From positions 24,489,314 to 24,553,313 of the forward strand of contig CM019691.1 in assembly GCA_009760885.1 (NCBI GenBank): 64,000 nucleotides of DNA. Reading direction: 5' to 3'. The first letter of the stretch is position 1; every line of letters begins with the position of its first letter. The position numbers and the translations under genes are program-made. The DNA is from Achatina immaculata. Its lineage: Eukaryota; Mollusca; Gastropoda; Stylommatophora; Achatinidae. Below are positions 22,447 to 33,699 of the stretch, one piece after another. The notes under the pieces are model-generated. The model was not told the origin of the DNA, did no database searches, and saw only the letters and a program-made list of their open reading frames with translations.

Positions 22447-22460
22447 GGGGGGGGGGGGAA
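22393..22460. repeat. (GA)n followed by G run
   Basis: About 23 GA units, then a G-rich run of about 12. Confidence 0.95.
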
Positions 22461-22775
22461 CAAACTATCCACCATCTTGTCAGACCGCCAAACTTGCTAA
22501 CATCAACAGCGATTGGCTGGTCTCTGGGGAGGCAAGTCTAGAGTGACTGACCTGGAATCTCAACTATCGTATTGGACATACCCCTCGTACAAAGGGAGGC
22601 GACAAAAATAAATGATAAAAACTATTTTTCGTGTATCGAACTTTTAGAAACATTTCCCTGGCCACTAATTAGAGATAATTTAAAACAGATGATAAACTAT
22701 TTTTGATGTGTAACCCCATTTGCTCTCTCTCTCTCTCTTTCTCTTTCTCTCCCTTCTTCTCTCACGCCCACATAC

Positions 22776-24293
22776 GCACATATTTTTTTCACGAATAGCC
22801 AGCCACAAAAATACAGGGCGATAGGCCAATGTAACGGCTGTGAATACTCTCTAATCAAATCCCTCTTTAGATATTTCTTATAGTAACGTTTATTGAGCGA
22901 AACATGCATGAACGATCTATGATGCTTTCCAGTTCCGCCTCCATGAGATTACTTCACACGAAAATGCGAAGTTGATGGCATAAATTGATTCCCTATTCCC
23001 TGCCTTAATTAATGTAATTTCCCATAGCCACGTGGGCGTGAACGACAATGGGATCTGCGCCCTGCTAAAGCTGAAACCTTTGATTTCATTTACAAGGTAA
23101 AACAAAAACGTAGGAGTTTGCCATTCATCTTTTCTCTCTTCTCTTGTTAATTCCTGGTGAATATTTTACCAGGTTTTCATACATCCCCAATTAACACTCT
23201 CAATTTATGGAGGTATTTAACCGACATATTATTAGCCTGTGTACAGACAACAGACAGATTCTGTTTGTTAACTCCTAGCTTTCCAAGAAAACAAGTTTAC
23301 AGTGAAATGATGTTATCCAACAGAGATGTCACAGAAGATCCACACATTCTGCAGAACGTCAGCAAGAGAACAGGATATAAAAGAAAAACCTCTCTGCAAA
23401 AATATTAATTTCCAAAAACTGTGAAACTATTAATAGTCCCTCGTTTTCTAGTAAGGCAATGGCGTATTTGCTTTCTAAATTCTAAAGCAGGTGCAGAAAT
23501 TCAAATACCTTGGAGCAGTAATAACTTCAGATGGGAAATACAGAACAGAAATTAGGAACAGAATAGGCCAAGCAAAGACTGCATTTCAGAGAATGAGAAA
23601 CATATTATCCAACACATCTTTATCAATTAATGTTAGAAAACGAGTCCTAAAATGCTGTATTGAACCTATCTTGTTATATGGAAGTGAATCATGGACAATA
23701 GGCAGGTCTGCACAAAAATCATTGGAAGCAGCAGAAATGTGGTTTATTAGAAGAATGTTGCGAATCAACTGGACAATAAAAATAACTAATGAAGAATGTA
23801 TGAGAAGAGCTGGAGAGACAAAAAATCTTGTCAAAATGATAAGAGAGAGACAATGTACTTTCATAGGACATACAATAAGAAGAGGGGGCATAGAAAATAT
23901 TATAACAACAGGAAAAACAGAAGGAAGAAGATCAAGAGGAAGACCAAGAGAAATTATACTGGACAGTCTGACGGGATGGTGTGAGAGGAGATTACCAACT
24001 GAGCTGATGGCCTGCATAAAGGATCGTGTACTCTGAAGAAGCATAATAGCCAACGCCAGTCGGCATGGCACATGATGATGATGATGATGATGATTTGCTT
24101 TCATTTAGAAAACATTCTATAGACGGTAGGTTACTTCCCCTTCTTTTTTTGTTACAGCGACTTCTTTGTAACAAGAACAGCAATACACATTTTTTTTTTT
24201 AAAACTATACCGTTTGCAGTAATCTGTGTTACTGATTATAAATTTTCTCCTTTTACATTTTCCATCTTCGTCTCCGAAATTTGTATAAAACAA
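22776..24293. repeat. Tandem duplication 2, copy 1 (unit 1518 bp)
   Basis: Starts at GCACATATTTTTTTCACGAA and recurs at 24294 with an offset of exactly 1518. It carries one RT tail relic in its right half. Differences from copy 2 include one base at about 23627 (present here, absent there) and the (ATG)n length. Confidence 0.96.
23470..24095 (+). pseudogene. LINE RT C-terminal tail, RHGT family, nearly complete
   Basis: An open frame from 23491 to 24036 gives QKFKYLGAVITSDGKYRTEI, RIGQAKTAFQRMRNIL, CCIEPILLYGSESWTI, AEMWFIRRMLRINW, TNEECMRRAGETKNLVKMIR, FIGHTIRRGG and RSRGRPREIILDSL. The TGA at 24034-24036 stands where Trp is expected. Reading on gives RSIIANASRHGT, then (ATG)n at about 24071-24094 as the 3' tail. 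The RT palm (YxDD) is absent, so the element is strongly 5'-truncated. Just upstream of the frame there is a stop and the sequence turns unrelated. This is the best template for interpreting the older relics in the window. Confidence 0.9.
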
Positions 24294-25815
24294 GCACATA
24301 TTTTTTTCACGAATAGCCAGCCACAAAAATACAGGGCGATAGGCCAATGTAACGGCTGTGAATACTCTCTAATCAAATCCCTCTTTAGATATTTCTTATA
24401 GTAACGTTTATTGAGCGAAACATGCATGAACGATCTATGATGCTTTCCAGTTCCGCCTCCATGAGATTACTTCACACGAAAATGCGAAGTTGATGGCATA
24501 AATTGATTCCCTATTCCCTGCCTTAATTAATGTAATTTCCCATAGCCACGTGGGCGTGAACGACAATGGGATCTGCGCCCTGCTAAAGCTGAAACCTTTG
24601 ATTTCATTTACAAGGTAAAACAAAAACGTAGGAGTTTGCCATTCATCTTTTCTCTCTTCTCTTGTTAATTCCTGGTGAATATTTTACCAGGTTTTCATAC
24701 ATCCCCAATTAACACTCTCAATTTATGGAGGTATTTAACCGACATATTATTAGCCTGTGTACAGACAACAGACAGATTCTGTTTGTTAACTCCTAGCTTT
24801 CCAAGAAAACAAGTTTACAGTGAAATGATGTTATCCAACAGAGATGTCACAGAAGATCCACACATTCTGCAGAACGTCAGCAAGAGAACAGGATATAAAA
24901 GAAAAACCTCTCTGCAAAAATATTAATTTCCAAAAACTGTGAAACTATTAATAGTCCCTCGTTTTCTAGTAAGGCAATGGCGTATTTGCTTTCTAAATTC
25001 TAAAGCAGGTGCAGAAATTCAAATACCTTGGAGCAGTAATAACTTCAGATGGGAAATACAGAACAGAAATTAGGAACAGAATAGGCCAAGCAAAGACTGC
25101 ATTTCAGAGAATGAGAAACATATTATCCAACACATCTTATCAATTAATGTTAGAAAACGAGTCCTAAAATGCTGTATTGAACCTATCTTGTTATATGGAA
25201 GTGAATCATGGACAATAGGCAGGTCTGCACAAAAATCATTGGAAGCAGCAGAAATGTGGTTTATTAGAAGAATGTTGCGAATCAACTGGACAATAAAAAT
25301 AACTAATGAAGAATGTATGAGAAGAGCTGGAGAGACAAAAAATCTTGTCAAAATGATAAGAGAGAGACAATGTACTTTCATAGGACATACAATAAGAAGA
25401 GGGGGCATAGAAAATATTATAACAACAGGAAAAACAGAAGGAAGAAGATCAAGAGGAAGACCAAGAGAAATTATACTGGACAGTCTGACGGGATGGTGTG
25501 AGAGGAGATTACCAACTGAGCTGATGGCCTGCATAAAGGATCGTGTACTCTGAAGAAGCATAATAGCCAACGCCAGTCAGCATGGCACATGATGATGATG
25601 ATGATGATGATGATTTGCTTTCATTTAGAAAACATTCTATAGACGGTAGGTTACTTCCCCTTCTTTTTTTGTTACAGCGACTTCTTTGTAACAAGAACAG
25701 CAATACACATTTTTTTTTAAAAAAACTATACCGTTTGCAGTAATCTGTGTTACTGATTATAAATTTTCTCCTTTTACATTTTCCATCTTCGTCTCCGAAA
25801 TTTGTATAAAGCAAG
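24294..25815. repeat. Tandem duplication 2, copy 2
   Basis: Direct copy of 22776-24293, about 99% identical by eye. It ends near TTGTATAAAGCAAGCA. Confidence 0.96.
24990..25620 (+). pseudogene. LINE RT C-terminal tail, RHGT family, duplicated and frameshifted
   Basis: Same sequence as 23470-24095, but one T is lost near 25137 (ACATCTTATC for ACATCTTTATC). This breaks the frame just upstream of CCIEPILLYGSESW, and the remaining open part runs 25188-25553. The (ATG)n tail is longer by about one unit. The single-base loss arose after the duplication, or is a sequencing error. Confidence 0.9.
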
Positions 25816-25819
25816 CAGA

Positions 25820-26115
25820 TATCTGTTGTTTGTGGAAACATCACGTGGAAACATCACAATCCAACCTGCACATGGAAATTTGGTCTGGAGAAACCAAATT
25901 GCTCATGCTGCGCTATCTCTCGACTCTGATGAACATCTGGAAAAGTAAGGCCTAAGTCCTTGCGTCTGGAAATCAAGCAGGTCCAAAGGGAATACACAGG
26001 ATGCGAAGAAAGAACTCTATCATTTATGGTCCTTCCCTGTGAATTTTACAAAGAGTTGGCATCTGTAAGAGCTTTTAAGACATGAACCTTACCTCCTGCA
26101 AAATGTTCATTAAGA
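25820..26115. other. Unannotated
   Basis: No feature recognised. Confidence 0.4.
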
Positions 26116-26117
26116 CG

Positions 26118-26439
26118 CAGTATTTTGTGGTTATACCCCGGGAAAAGAAATCATAGACACAGCACTTTTAGACGTGAGAGAAAGAAACATTACAAGAGAA
26201 TTACCTGGGACTTGAACCACGGAGTCCAGTAGGACGACCAGTAGTCTGCCCAGGGGACAGTGCATTAATTAACTTTGTTATTTCGCACTTTCACTGTTCT
26301 TTCGTGGATAGACGATTTCTCGTCCTACTGGAGTCCGTGGGTTCAAGTCCCAGGTAATTTTCTTGTCATTTTTCGTTCTCTCACGTCTAAAAGTGCTGTG
26401 TCTATGATTTCTTTTCCCGGGGTATAAGCACAAAATACT
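26118..26439. repeat. Large inverted repeat (foldback), arms about 118 bp, loop about 84 bp
   Basis: The left arm 26118-26235 and right arm 26320-26439 are reverse complements at roughly 90% identity. The right arm contains GGTTCAAGTCC, a good RNA polymerase III B box, within GTGGGTTCAAGTCCCAG; the left arm holds the inverse. It may be two tRNA-derived SINE heads in opposite orientation, or a foldback/MITE. Part of the right arm (about 26361-26415) is directly repeated at about 26439-26490. Confidence 0.85.
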
Positions 26440-26519
26440 TGTCATTTTTCCTTCTCTCACGTCTAAAAGTGCTTTGCCTGTGATTTTTTTCCAGGTCAAA
26501 CCATACAAAGCACTGTTCT

Positions 26520-27820
26520 ATTACTTCAAGTGCGCGAAAGCTTCGATGTTTCCTCATTTGTAGAAATTTTTTATCTCACATCTACATGTTCGTTACGACT
26601 CCAGCGTTCTGAAAATAACATCGGGGAAGAAATGGCACATGATGGTGAACTACTCAGACCAGAATTTTTAATTAGAAAATGATTTTTTTTTTAAATGTAA
26701 AGAAAATCAACACAGAAATGGTTATTTAAAAAATGTTCTCCTCCGGCGAAGACGTATGTCTGAGAGCAATATTGCTGTTGTCGGAGCCCGCTGTGCATGC
26801 GAGCTTGAAAGCTGAATGCGTCTGATGATGTTGTGAAGATCATGCTACACAAGCTCCGTTTCAAATGTAGAGTGACCCACATTTGCTTCGTTTAACTCTC
26901 CGAGCCTGCATGAGAAGTTGGCTTTTGTGAAGGCTCCCCTCCCCTCAGTTAAGTGTTTTCAAACGGTAGCGTAGAAGGAAAACATTTAAATTTTCTGTTA
27001 TATGAAGTAAACTGTTGAATTTATTGCCTCCCCACCTCTCCCACCACACCCCTCCATCCCCACTCCCACTCCTCAACATTAGAGATACAAATGAGGACGG
27101 AGATAAGACATGACAAGACGGTAGTGTTGCTGCTTCAGTAGAGTAATCCTCTGTGCAATAAGTAAGATAAGGGGGGGGGGGGGGGGGGGAAGCATTGGTT
27201 TAAAAAAAGTATAGTTTGATTTTTGTTTTGTTTTTTTTTTTAAGCCAGAAAAAAAGTAACTAAATCTACTGCCTCGGGACCCCGTTCAGCGTCATATGAA
27301 GTCCGAAACCGTCTCTGGAAGTGGAAGTAACATTCTCTCTTGGTTTAATGGTTGTGGCCACTTGACTGGTACATCAAGTCGGCTTTTTTTTCCAGATACT
27401 AATATCTGACTTTCGAACTAAGCATGAAACGTAAAATTAAAAAAAAAAAAACTGAAATATCAAGAAACCACAAACGCTGGAAAACTTCGTGATGTGTTTT
27501 CGAAGACAATTTTCTTTTTTTTTCCTCTTATTTCACAGTTTCGAACAAGTTATAGATGTCATGTCGTGTCATGTCATGTCATGTGTCATTTCCAGAACTC
27601 TGTCCCTTTCACAGCCTCACTGAATGCAATGCAGTCCTGAGTAAGTTTACCAACATCTCGCAGTGACATTCAGACTTTCCGTGATGTCCTGATATTGGTA
27701 GATATTACGAGACAAGCATGAGAGATTAAACATTGAGAGAGAAAAGATATAAAATATTTTACTCATAGTGAGGGTGGGGGGAGAAGGGGGGATTTCTATT
27801 TGGAAGGTAGAGACCTTATG
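26520..27820. other. Unannotated, with homopolymers
   Basis: It contains a G run of about 19 near 27172-27190 and long T and A runs near 27229 and 27439. A short (TCATG)n patch lies near 27565. No supported gene. Confidence 0.45.
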
Positions 27821-28437
27821 AGGAAAGACTGGAAGAAGTGGAGAGTTTTGAATATCTTGGATCACTACTAACTAATAATGGACATACAATGAGGGAAATT
27901 AAAAGGAGGACAGCTATCGCTCTTCAGAAAGTAAAACAGCTAAAGAATCTGTGAAGAGGAACAGACAGAACTACAAAAATAAGATTTTTAAGGGCATGCA
28001 TCTTTCCTACCGCAACATATGCCTGTGAGACCTGGACACTTAACAAAGCAGCTGAGAAACACATAAATGCCTTTAAATGTTACAGAAGAGTTCTTCAAAT
28101 ATCATGGACACAAAAAAAAGAACAAATATGTCAATACTACAAGAACTTAATATTGAAGAAGGCTGGCTAGTAAAGAGGATTAAAGAGAGAAAACTTAAAT
28201 ATTTTTGACACATTAAACGTCATGATAATTAGAGAAAACCGTCTTGGAAGGGTACATAATGAGAAAGAGAAAGAGATGAAGACCAAGGCGAAGATGGCTA
28301 CAAGACATCGTTGATGATCTGCAAATGGATGCATCAGCAGCAAGGCATCTTGATCAGAACCGAGAGGCCTACAGGAGTGCTGTTAGGGTGGCAAAGCTCC
28401 GCAAGGACATGCAAATGAATGAATGAGTGAATGAAGC
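27820..28437 (+). pseudogene. LINE RT C-terminal domain relic with (AATG)n tail
   Basis: Frame-corrected translation runs LEEVESFEYLGSLLTNNGHT, MREIKRRTAIALQKVKQLKN, TTKIRFLRACIFPTATYACE, TWTLNKAAEKHINAFKCYRR, VLQISW, then LVKRIKERKLKYF, and ends RWLQDIVDDLQMDASAARHL plus REAYRSAVRVAKLRKDMQMN at the stop. All the usual post-RT motifs are present except that GHxxRH is damaged (F stop HIKRHDN). At least three stops and two frame changes are visible. The (AATG)n tail runs to about 28437, and the 40-bp array starts there. Confidence 0.85.
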
Positions 28438-28890
28438 AGACAAAGACACATAGTAACGAGATTAACCCATTCCCCATTCTAAGCAGACAAAGACATACAA
28501 TAACGAGATTAACCCACTCTAAGCAGACAAATACACATAGTGACGAGATTAACCCACTCTAAGCAGACAAATACACGTAGTAACGAGATTAACCCACTCT
28601 AAGCAGACAAATACACGTAGTGACGAGATTAACCCACTCTAAGCAGACAAATACACATAGTGACGAGATTAACCCACTCTAAGCAGACAAATACACGTAG
28701 TAACGAGATTAACCCACTCTAAGCAGACAAATACACGTAGTGACGAGATTAACCCACTCTAAGCAGACAAATACACATAGTGACGAGATTAACCCACTCT
28801 AAGCAGACAAAGACACACAGTAACGAGATTAACCCACTCTAAGCAGACAAAGACATTGAATGACTATGACATTAATCCATTCTAAGCAGA
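28435..28890. repeat. 40-bp minisatellite, about 11 copies
   Basis: The unit starts AGCAGACAAATACACATAGT and continues with GACGAGATTAACCCACTCTA. Two variants (CACATAGTGA and CACGTAGTAA) alternate in a higher-order pattern. The edge copies are diverged. It abuts the LINE tail directly. Confidence 0.95.
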
Positions 28891-28899
28891 CAACCCGCA

Positions 28900-29300
28900 C
28901 AGTGACTCAACACTGACTCATCCACTAAGGAAGGTCACATACACCCACCCACAAACTCCACAACACCAGCGAGAATCCTTATCAAAGCAAAAGAATCTCC
29001 TGCCTTCAGTCCCCTAAGTCAGGTTGCTATCGATTCGGTCACTCCCACCGTTTGGCTCATAGATGTGAGCAAAATGTCAAGGACATCGGAAACATTCCGA
29101 AAGGAGCATGTTGCATATCGAACAGAATGCTAATGTTTGCTGAGTCATCATCTCAGAAATGATGATTTTAAAAAATATAATCAGGGGAGACAGAGGATCG
29201 TATATGGCAACGAAAATCAGGCACAACGGCTGGAAAAAGACTCATAATCTCATGGTCAGGAATAAACGGAAAAATTGCTCGAAACATTTCACATTTCACA
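28900..29300. other. Unannotated
   Basis: No feature recognised. Confidence 0.4.
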
Positions 29301-29304
29301 GGTT

Positions 29305-29760
29305 ACTCTATTCTACTCTACTCTCCTCTGCTCTGCTCTACCCTTCTTTGCTTTTCTCTACTCTACTATGCTCTACTCTCCTTTTCTCTACTCTACTCTA
29401 TACTCTACTCTGCTCTGCTCTACTCTGTTCTGTTCTTCTCTGCTCTACTCTATTCTATTCCGATCTATTCTGTTCTGCTCTACTCTACTTCTATTCTAAA
29501 TATAGTTTAGATAAGTGTGATGCTCTACTCTCCTCTACTCTTTTCCACTCTAGTCTAATCTACTCTACTGGATTCTACTCTACTTTTCCCTGCTCTGCTC
29601 TACTCTACTCTATTCTGATCTATTCTATTCAATTCTTTTCTATTCTACTCTCCAAATATAGTTCAGATAAGTGTGATATTCTATTCTACTCTATTCTGGT
29701 CTCCTCTGCACTGATTTACTCTATTCTACTCTGCTCTGCTCTATAGTTGAGATAAGTCTG
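29305..29760. repeat. CTCTA-type pentanucleotide-rich tract
   Basis: Long run of CTCTA/CTCTG/TTCTA words interrupted three times by AGATAAGTGTGAT-like spacers (about 29500, 29660 and 29750), which suggests a longer higher-order unit. The apparent 195-codon ORF is just its translation. Confidence 0.9.
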
Positions 29761-30084
29761 ATACTCTGGTCAAACAAACATATGAAGAAAAATGAGACAA
29801 CGTTCATTAATTTACAGGGTGTGTGCCTTATTATAAGTATCTCGTACTAGCTCCTGTTCTTGAACTTTTATCCTAAGATAAGACATCATCATCCTGTTCC
29901 ATCCACCCTGTGTTAGTTTAGCTACTGCCCTGGAGTATATCCTGCTTAGTGTGCCAATATCCTCGATTGTGATGCCTCACCTTGTGGCGTACAGAGAGAT
30001 CCTCGACTTACGTAGCTCCAACATGCGTAGATATAGACTGAACGTAAAAAATTCACTACAAAACCAGACACTTTATGGAACTTT

Positions 30085-31885
30085 ATGGAGCAAATATTTA
30101 TCTTATCTTATATCTTATATCCTTCCCGTGCCGTTAGACGTCACATAGGGCTCGCAAAGTAGTTCGCCAATTTTTCCTGTCTTCGGCGAGTCTTTCAACC
30201 TCATCAAAGGATTTTATGCCTGTTAACTTGGCTTCTCTTAATAATGTTCTCTTCAGAGTTTCACGCGGTCTGCCACTTTTTCTTCGGCCTGTTGTGTTCC
30301 ACTTGATAGCTTGTTTTGGGATTCTCTGCTCATTTCTTCTCATCAAGTGGCCAACATATGTCCATCTCCTTTTCCTGATCACCCATGAGACTGGTTGTTG
30401 TTCAGTCATCTGTCTTATCTCTGCATTGTTCTTGAATTCATTCCACTTGATGCTGAGTATTTTCCTTAGGCATTTGTTTTCAAAAGAGTCTAATTTCTTT
30501 TCTATTTCTTTAGTTGTTTTCCAGCTTTCGCATGCATAAATGAGGGTGGATATTACATTTGAATTGAATAGTCTTAACTTGGTTTTTGTGCTTATAACTT
30601 TTGAATTCCATATGTTCTCAAGATTCTTGAAGATTGATGCTGCTTTTGCAATTCTGATCCTAACTTCCTTTCTAGTGTCACCATCCTGGTCTATGTAGCT
30701 GCCAAGGTATGCAAATTGATTGACTTCTTCAATATCTGTCCCTTCTATGTGTATTTTTCCATTTTGATTGATGGGAATTTTCATTATTTTTGTTTTGTCC
30801 TTGTTAATTTCAAGTCCTATTTTGCTAGCCAGTGAAGATAGGCTATCTGTTTTTTCTTGCATGGAATTCACATTATTACTGATAAGAGTTATGTCATCAG
30901 CAAAATCAAGATCTTCTAGTTGGGTCCCTTGTACCCAGTCAATACCTGTGTTACCTGTGCAGCATTTTTTCATTATGAAGTCTATTGTAATCCCAAAAAG
31001 TAAAGGAGACAGTATACATCCTTGTTTCACGCCTGTTTCAATCTGGAACCATTCACTCATCCCTTCTTCTGTCTTGACTGCACAACCATATCCATTGTAT
31101 AAGTCCTTAATGATGTTGACAATTTTAGATGGTATTCCATATAGACATAAAATTCTCCATAATGAATCTCTGTGTATGCTATCAAATGCCTTCTTAAAAT
31201 CTATGAAATTCAGTATTAATGGTTTCTGCTTTTCAATATGTTCTTCAAGTATTATTCTGAGAGTAAAGATCTGGTCGAGACAGCTTCTCCCTTTTCGAAA
31301 TCCTGCTTGTTCTTCTCTCATTGCAGTATCCACTATATCTTTGAGTCTATTCAAAATGACCTTGCAAAATACTTTTGACACAACTGATATTAAGGTTACT
31401 CCTCTCCAGTTGTTACAGTCACTAAGGTTGCCCTTTTTTGGTATTTTCACAATGATTCCCTTCTTCCAATTAGAAGGGACCTTTTCTTCTTTCCAAATCT
31501 TGTTAAACATTCTCTGTAGTTGTCTCATGTTGTCACTATTGATAGCTTTTAGCATCTCGGCTGTTATTTCATCTTCACCTGCAGCTTTGTTGTTAGCCAT
31601 TAAATTCACTGCTGTTTCAATTTCATGCAATTCAATTTCATCTAGATTGACATTTAGTTGTGGGGCTGGTAAGTCAGTTTCAAGGTTTAACAATTCTTTT
31701 GGGTGTGGTCGATTGAGTATTTCTTGGAAGTGTTCAGCCCATCTTTGCTTTTGGTCTTTATTTGATGTTAATAGTGTTCCAGTTTTGCTAAGGATTGGTC
31801 TTTCTTTAGATGTAATAGTACCTGTTAGCCTCTTTTGTATGTTATATAAAGTTATATAAAGTAACTGAAATATTTATACTGGCCT
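30085..31885 (-). CDS. LINE reverse transcriptase fragment with intact palm and C-terminal domain (5'-truncated)
   Basis: This is the longest and cleanest coding region in the window. The minus-strand frame is open from about 31880 to a stop at 30134, roughly 580 codons. It begins in the middle of the protein (IQKRLTGTITSKERPILSKT), so no true start is present. RT motifs in order: NKAAGEDEITAEML, WRGVTLISVVSKVF, AGFRKGRSCLDQIF, NFIDFKKAFDSI, GVKQGCILSPLLF, and LEDLDFADDI with the catalytic FADD. The C-terminal domain follows: FAYLGSYIDQDGDT, TLIYACESW, KCLRKILSIKWNEF, RRWTYVGHLMRR, RRKSGRPRETLKRT, and WRTTLRALCDV at the end. The upstream endonuclease domain is missing. An (ATAAG)n-like tail at 30085-30120 marks the 3' end. 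No stop or frameshift is seen, so insertion is probably recent. The domain order and repeat tail suggest an RTE-like non-LTR element, but the clade is inferred. Confidence 0.95.
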
Positions 31886-31889
31886 TAAA

Positions 31890-32120
31890 AAAAAAACGTA
31901 TACGTTGTGTACTGAAATATGGTTACGTAAAAATCAACTTATGAGTAGAGTTATGGAAAGACTCACTTACGTACGTTGGGGGCTTTCTGTATTCCTTATT
32001 TGTATCTCCAAGACACTGTGATTCATTTTCCTCTATAATTTTTCTCAGTTATGTTTTAAGACTGAACGCTGCTGGAAGAATGAGGATATAGGGTGGAGGG
32101 TGGAGGGGGTGAGTGTGAAT
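31890..32120. other. Unannotated
   Basis: AT-rich. Nothing recognised. Confidence 0.4.
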
Positions 32121-32129
32121 TGGATAGGG

Positions 32130-32480
32130 TGTGGGACGCAAAGATGCCACCCGTTTTTCACAATCAGCGACCCATAGCTGACATGCCTTCGTTAGTGCCG
32201 GCCAACGAAAGCACCGCCCTGCTTCCCCATTGGTACCCTCCCCCCCACCCATTAACAGGCAGGACTAGCCTGGCTAACGGTGAAGGGATCACCATAGTCC
32301 TCATGGCGGTGGAGTCTGCTAAGGAGGTTTTGCACATCCTTTGCTTTTTTAGCTCCAGTCATGGACTGAAACAATGGTAGCCATAACCCGCTCTCAATCC
32401 GACAACATATTCGCCACATCAGCTGCGAAGAACGCCAGCTCGCCGTTCCAGCAAGACAGAAGAAGTACAAGAAAATCCAC
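32130..32480 (+). repeat. SINE-like dispersed repeat, family A, copy 3
   Basis: Same orientation as copy 2. Landmarks are ATCAGCGACCCATAGCTGAC, GACTAGCCTGGCTAACGG, GAGTCTGCTAAGGAGG, CATAACCCGCTCTCAATCCG, and GCGAAGAACGCCAGCTCG. The tail is AGAAGAAGTACAAG. Confidence 0.75.
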
Positions 32481-32598
32481 GGCCGTCGGTTTAGTTTTCG
32501 GCGAACATTATCTGCGTAATTACAAATTTAATGAAGCGAAAATCTCAAAATAATTTTTCTTTTTTCTTTTGCAGTTTTCATTTTTAGAGCCCCCCTTC

Positions 32599-32820
32599 GG
32601 GTGTCTGAGTGGCGAAGTGGTTAGTGCACCAGTCTCTCATGGCAAAGATCGGGGGTTCGAATCCAGCCGGAGGCACCCCAGTCACCCAGCTGTAGAAATT
32701 GGGTACCCGACTTCTTCTGGAGTTAGGGAAGGAAAGGCGGCTAGGCGTGATACTGACCATATCACCCTCTAGTGTGCTGACACGTCAAGGAAAATATGGG
32801 CACTAACACCATATATTTAT
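32599..32820 (+). repeat. tRNA-derived SINE, family 1, copy 1
   Basis: The head folds like a tRNA. GGGTGTC pairs over 7 bases with GGCACCC about 75 bases downstream. There is an A-box-like GAGTGGCGAAGTGG and a perfect B box GGTTCGAATCC at about 32655. The body (GGGTACCCGACTTCTTCTGG, GGAAAGGCGGCTAGGCGTGA, CTCTAGTGTGCTGAC, AAAATATGGGCACTA) recurs at 34190-34412. With a shared non-tRNA body this is a SINE, not a tRNA gene. Confidence 0.85.
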
Positions 32821-32846
32821 CTGCCACTAAGGCACGACAGGATTAC

Positions 32847-33062
32847 CTTTTGGTGTAGTAGCTAGTGCACGCGCCTACTGATCAGAACGGTCGATTGTTC
32901 GATTTCACACCGAGCACCAGCCGGCAACAGGGTCAGTCCAACCTCATGAACTTTGTGTTTCCTTGGGAAAATAATGACAGCGAGGACATCTCACAATGCT
33001 GTAGTGGCCTAGAAATGTGAAGGCAATAACACTTCACAGCACTACAACATGCAACTGTCAGG
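32847..33062 (+). repeat. tRNA-derived SINE, family 2, copy 1
   Basis: The head TGGTGTAGTAGCTAGTGCAC resembles an A box, and TTGTTCGATTTC a B box. The body ends CTGTAGTGGCCTAGAAATGT and CACTTCACAGCACTACAACATGC. Other copies are at 50690-50942 (minus), 58150-58392 (minus) and 60357-60636 (plus). It lies 27 bases after the family 1 copy, in the same orientation. Confidence 0.85.
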
Positions 33063-33069
33063 GGGGAAT

Positions 33070-33640
33070 AATTTTATTTGTTATTTTCTACATTCGCATT
33101 TCATCTTTCTTTTTAGCATTCTGTCTTCAGTTCGTAAATTACGTTTTTCCTGGGACTGATTTTTTTAAATAGATTTTTTTCGCCTGGCAAAGAAAGAAAG
33201 AAAACTAGAATTAAGAGATGAAGGCCGAGTGCAGACCTGCGGACATGAATTTGCCTGTCTGTTTGAGAACGAAGCCATTAATTTCAGTGCACCAGGAAGT
33301 ATTACAATGTGCTTGTTGTTTATCATTAGCTCCCGTTTGCCACAAACAAGAAGAATGAAGGTGTGGGAGTGTGAAGGGACGTGAAAGAATGAATAATGTG
33401 ATTTCCCCCCCCCCCCTCAAACTTTCCTTACGTCAGAATCTAAGAGGGATTTTTCCTGATTCTTTGGGATATAAATCAGCAATCGGAACTCTCCTGTGTA
33501 CGGTCGTATCTCCTGCTGCATCTAATCAAAGCTCGTAAATTATGACCTAATTTAGGAATGGGAGAGAACGTAGCTAGAGACCAGAGTGGAGATTCCTAGA
33601 TATTTTCTGGAAATTGTGAGATTTGTAACTGAAATATAAA
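33070..33640. other. Unannotated
   Basis: C11 run near 33406. No coding region supported. Confidence 0.4.
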
Positions 33641-33644
33641 CTCT

Positions 33645-33645
<1 letters not shown>

Positions 33646-33676
<31 letters not shown>

Positions 33677-33692
33677 ATACACACACACACAC
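33646..33692. repeat. (CT)n then (CA)n microsatellite
   Basis: About 16 CT units, then CA units. Confidence 0.95.
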
Positions 33693-33699
33693 CTTCCTC

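Noticed and set aside
23586..24104. 172-codon minus-strand ORF (and its duplicate at 25070-25570)
   Set aside because: Antisense shadow of the RT tail, which has a motif-rich plus-strand frame.
29159..29746. 195-codon ORF rich in Leu, Ser and Tyr
   Set aside because: Translation of the CTCTA-type microsatellite tract.
30768..31859. 363-codon plus-strand ORF
   Set aside because: It is the antisense shadow of the RT frame at 30134-31885, which has clear RT motifs.
32599..32680. Possible functional tRNA gene
   Set aside because: Acceptor pairing and B box are good, but the T stem is degenerate, the anticodon arm is unclear and the sequence continues into a shared SINE body.
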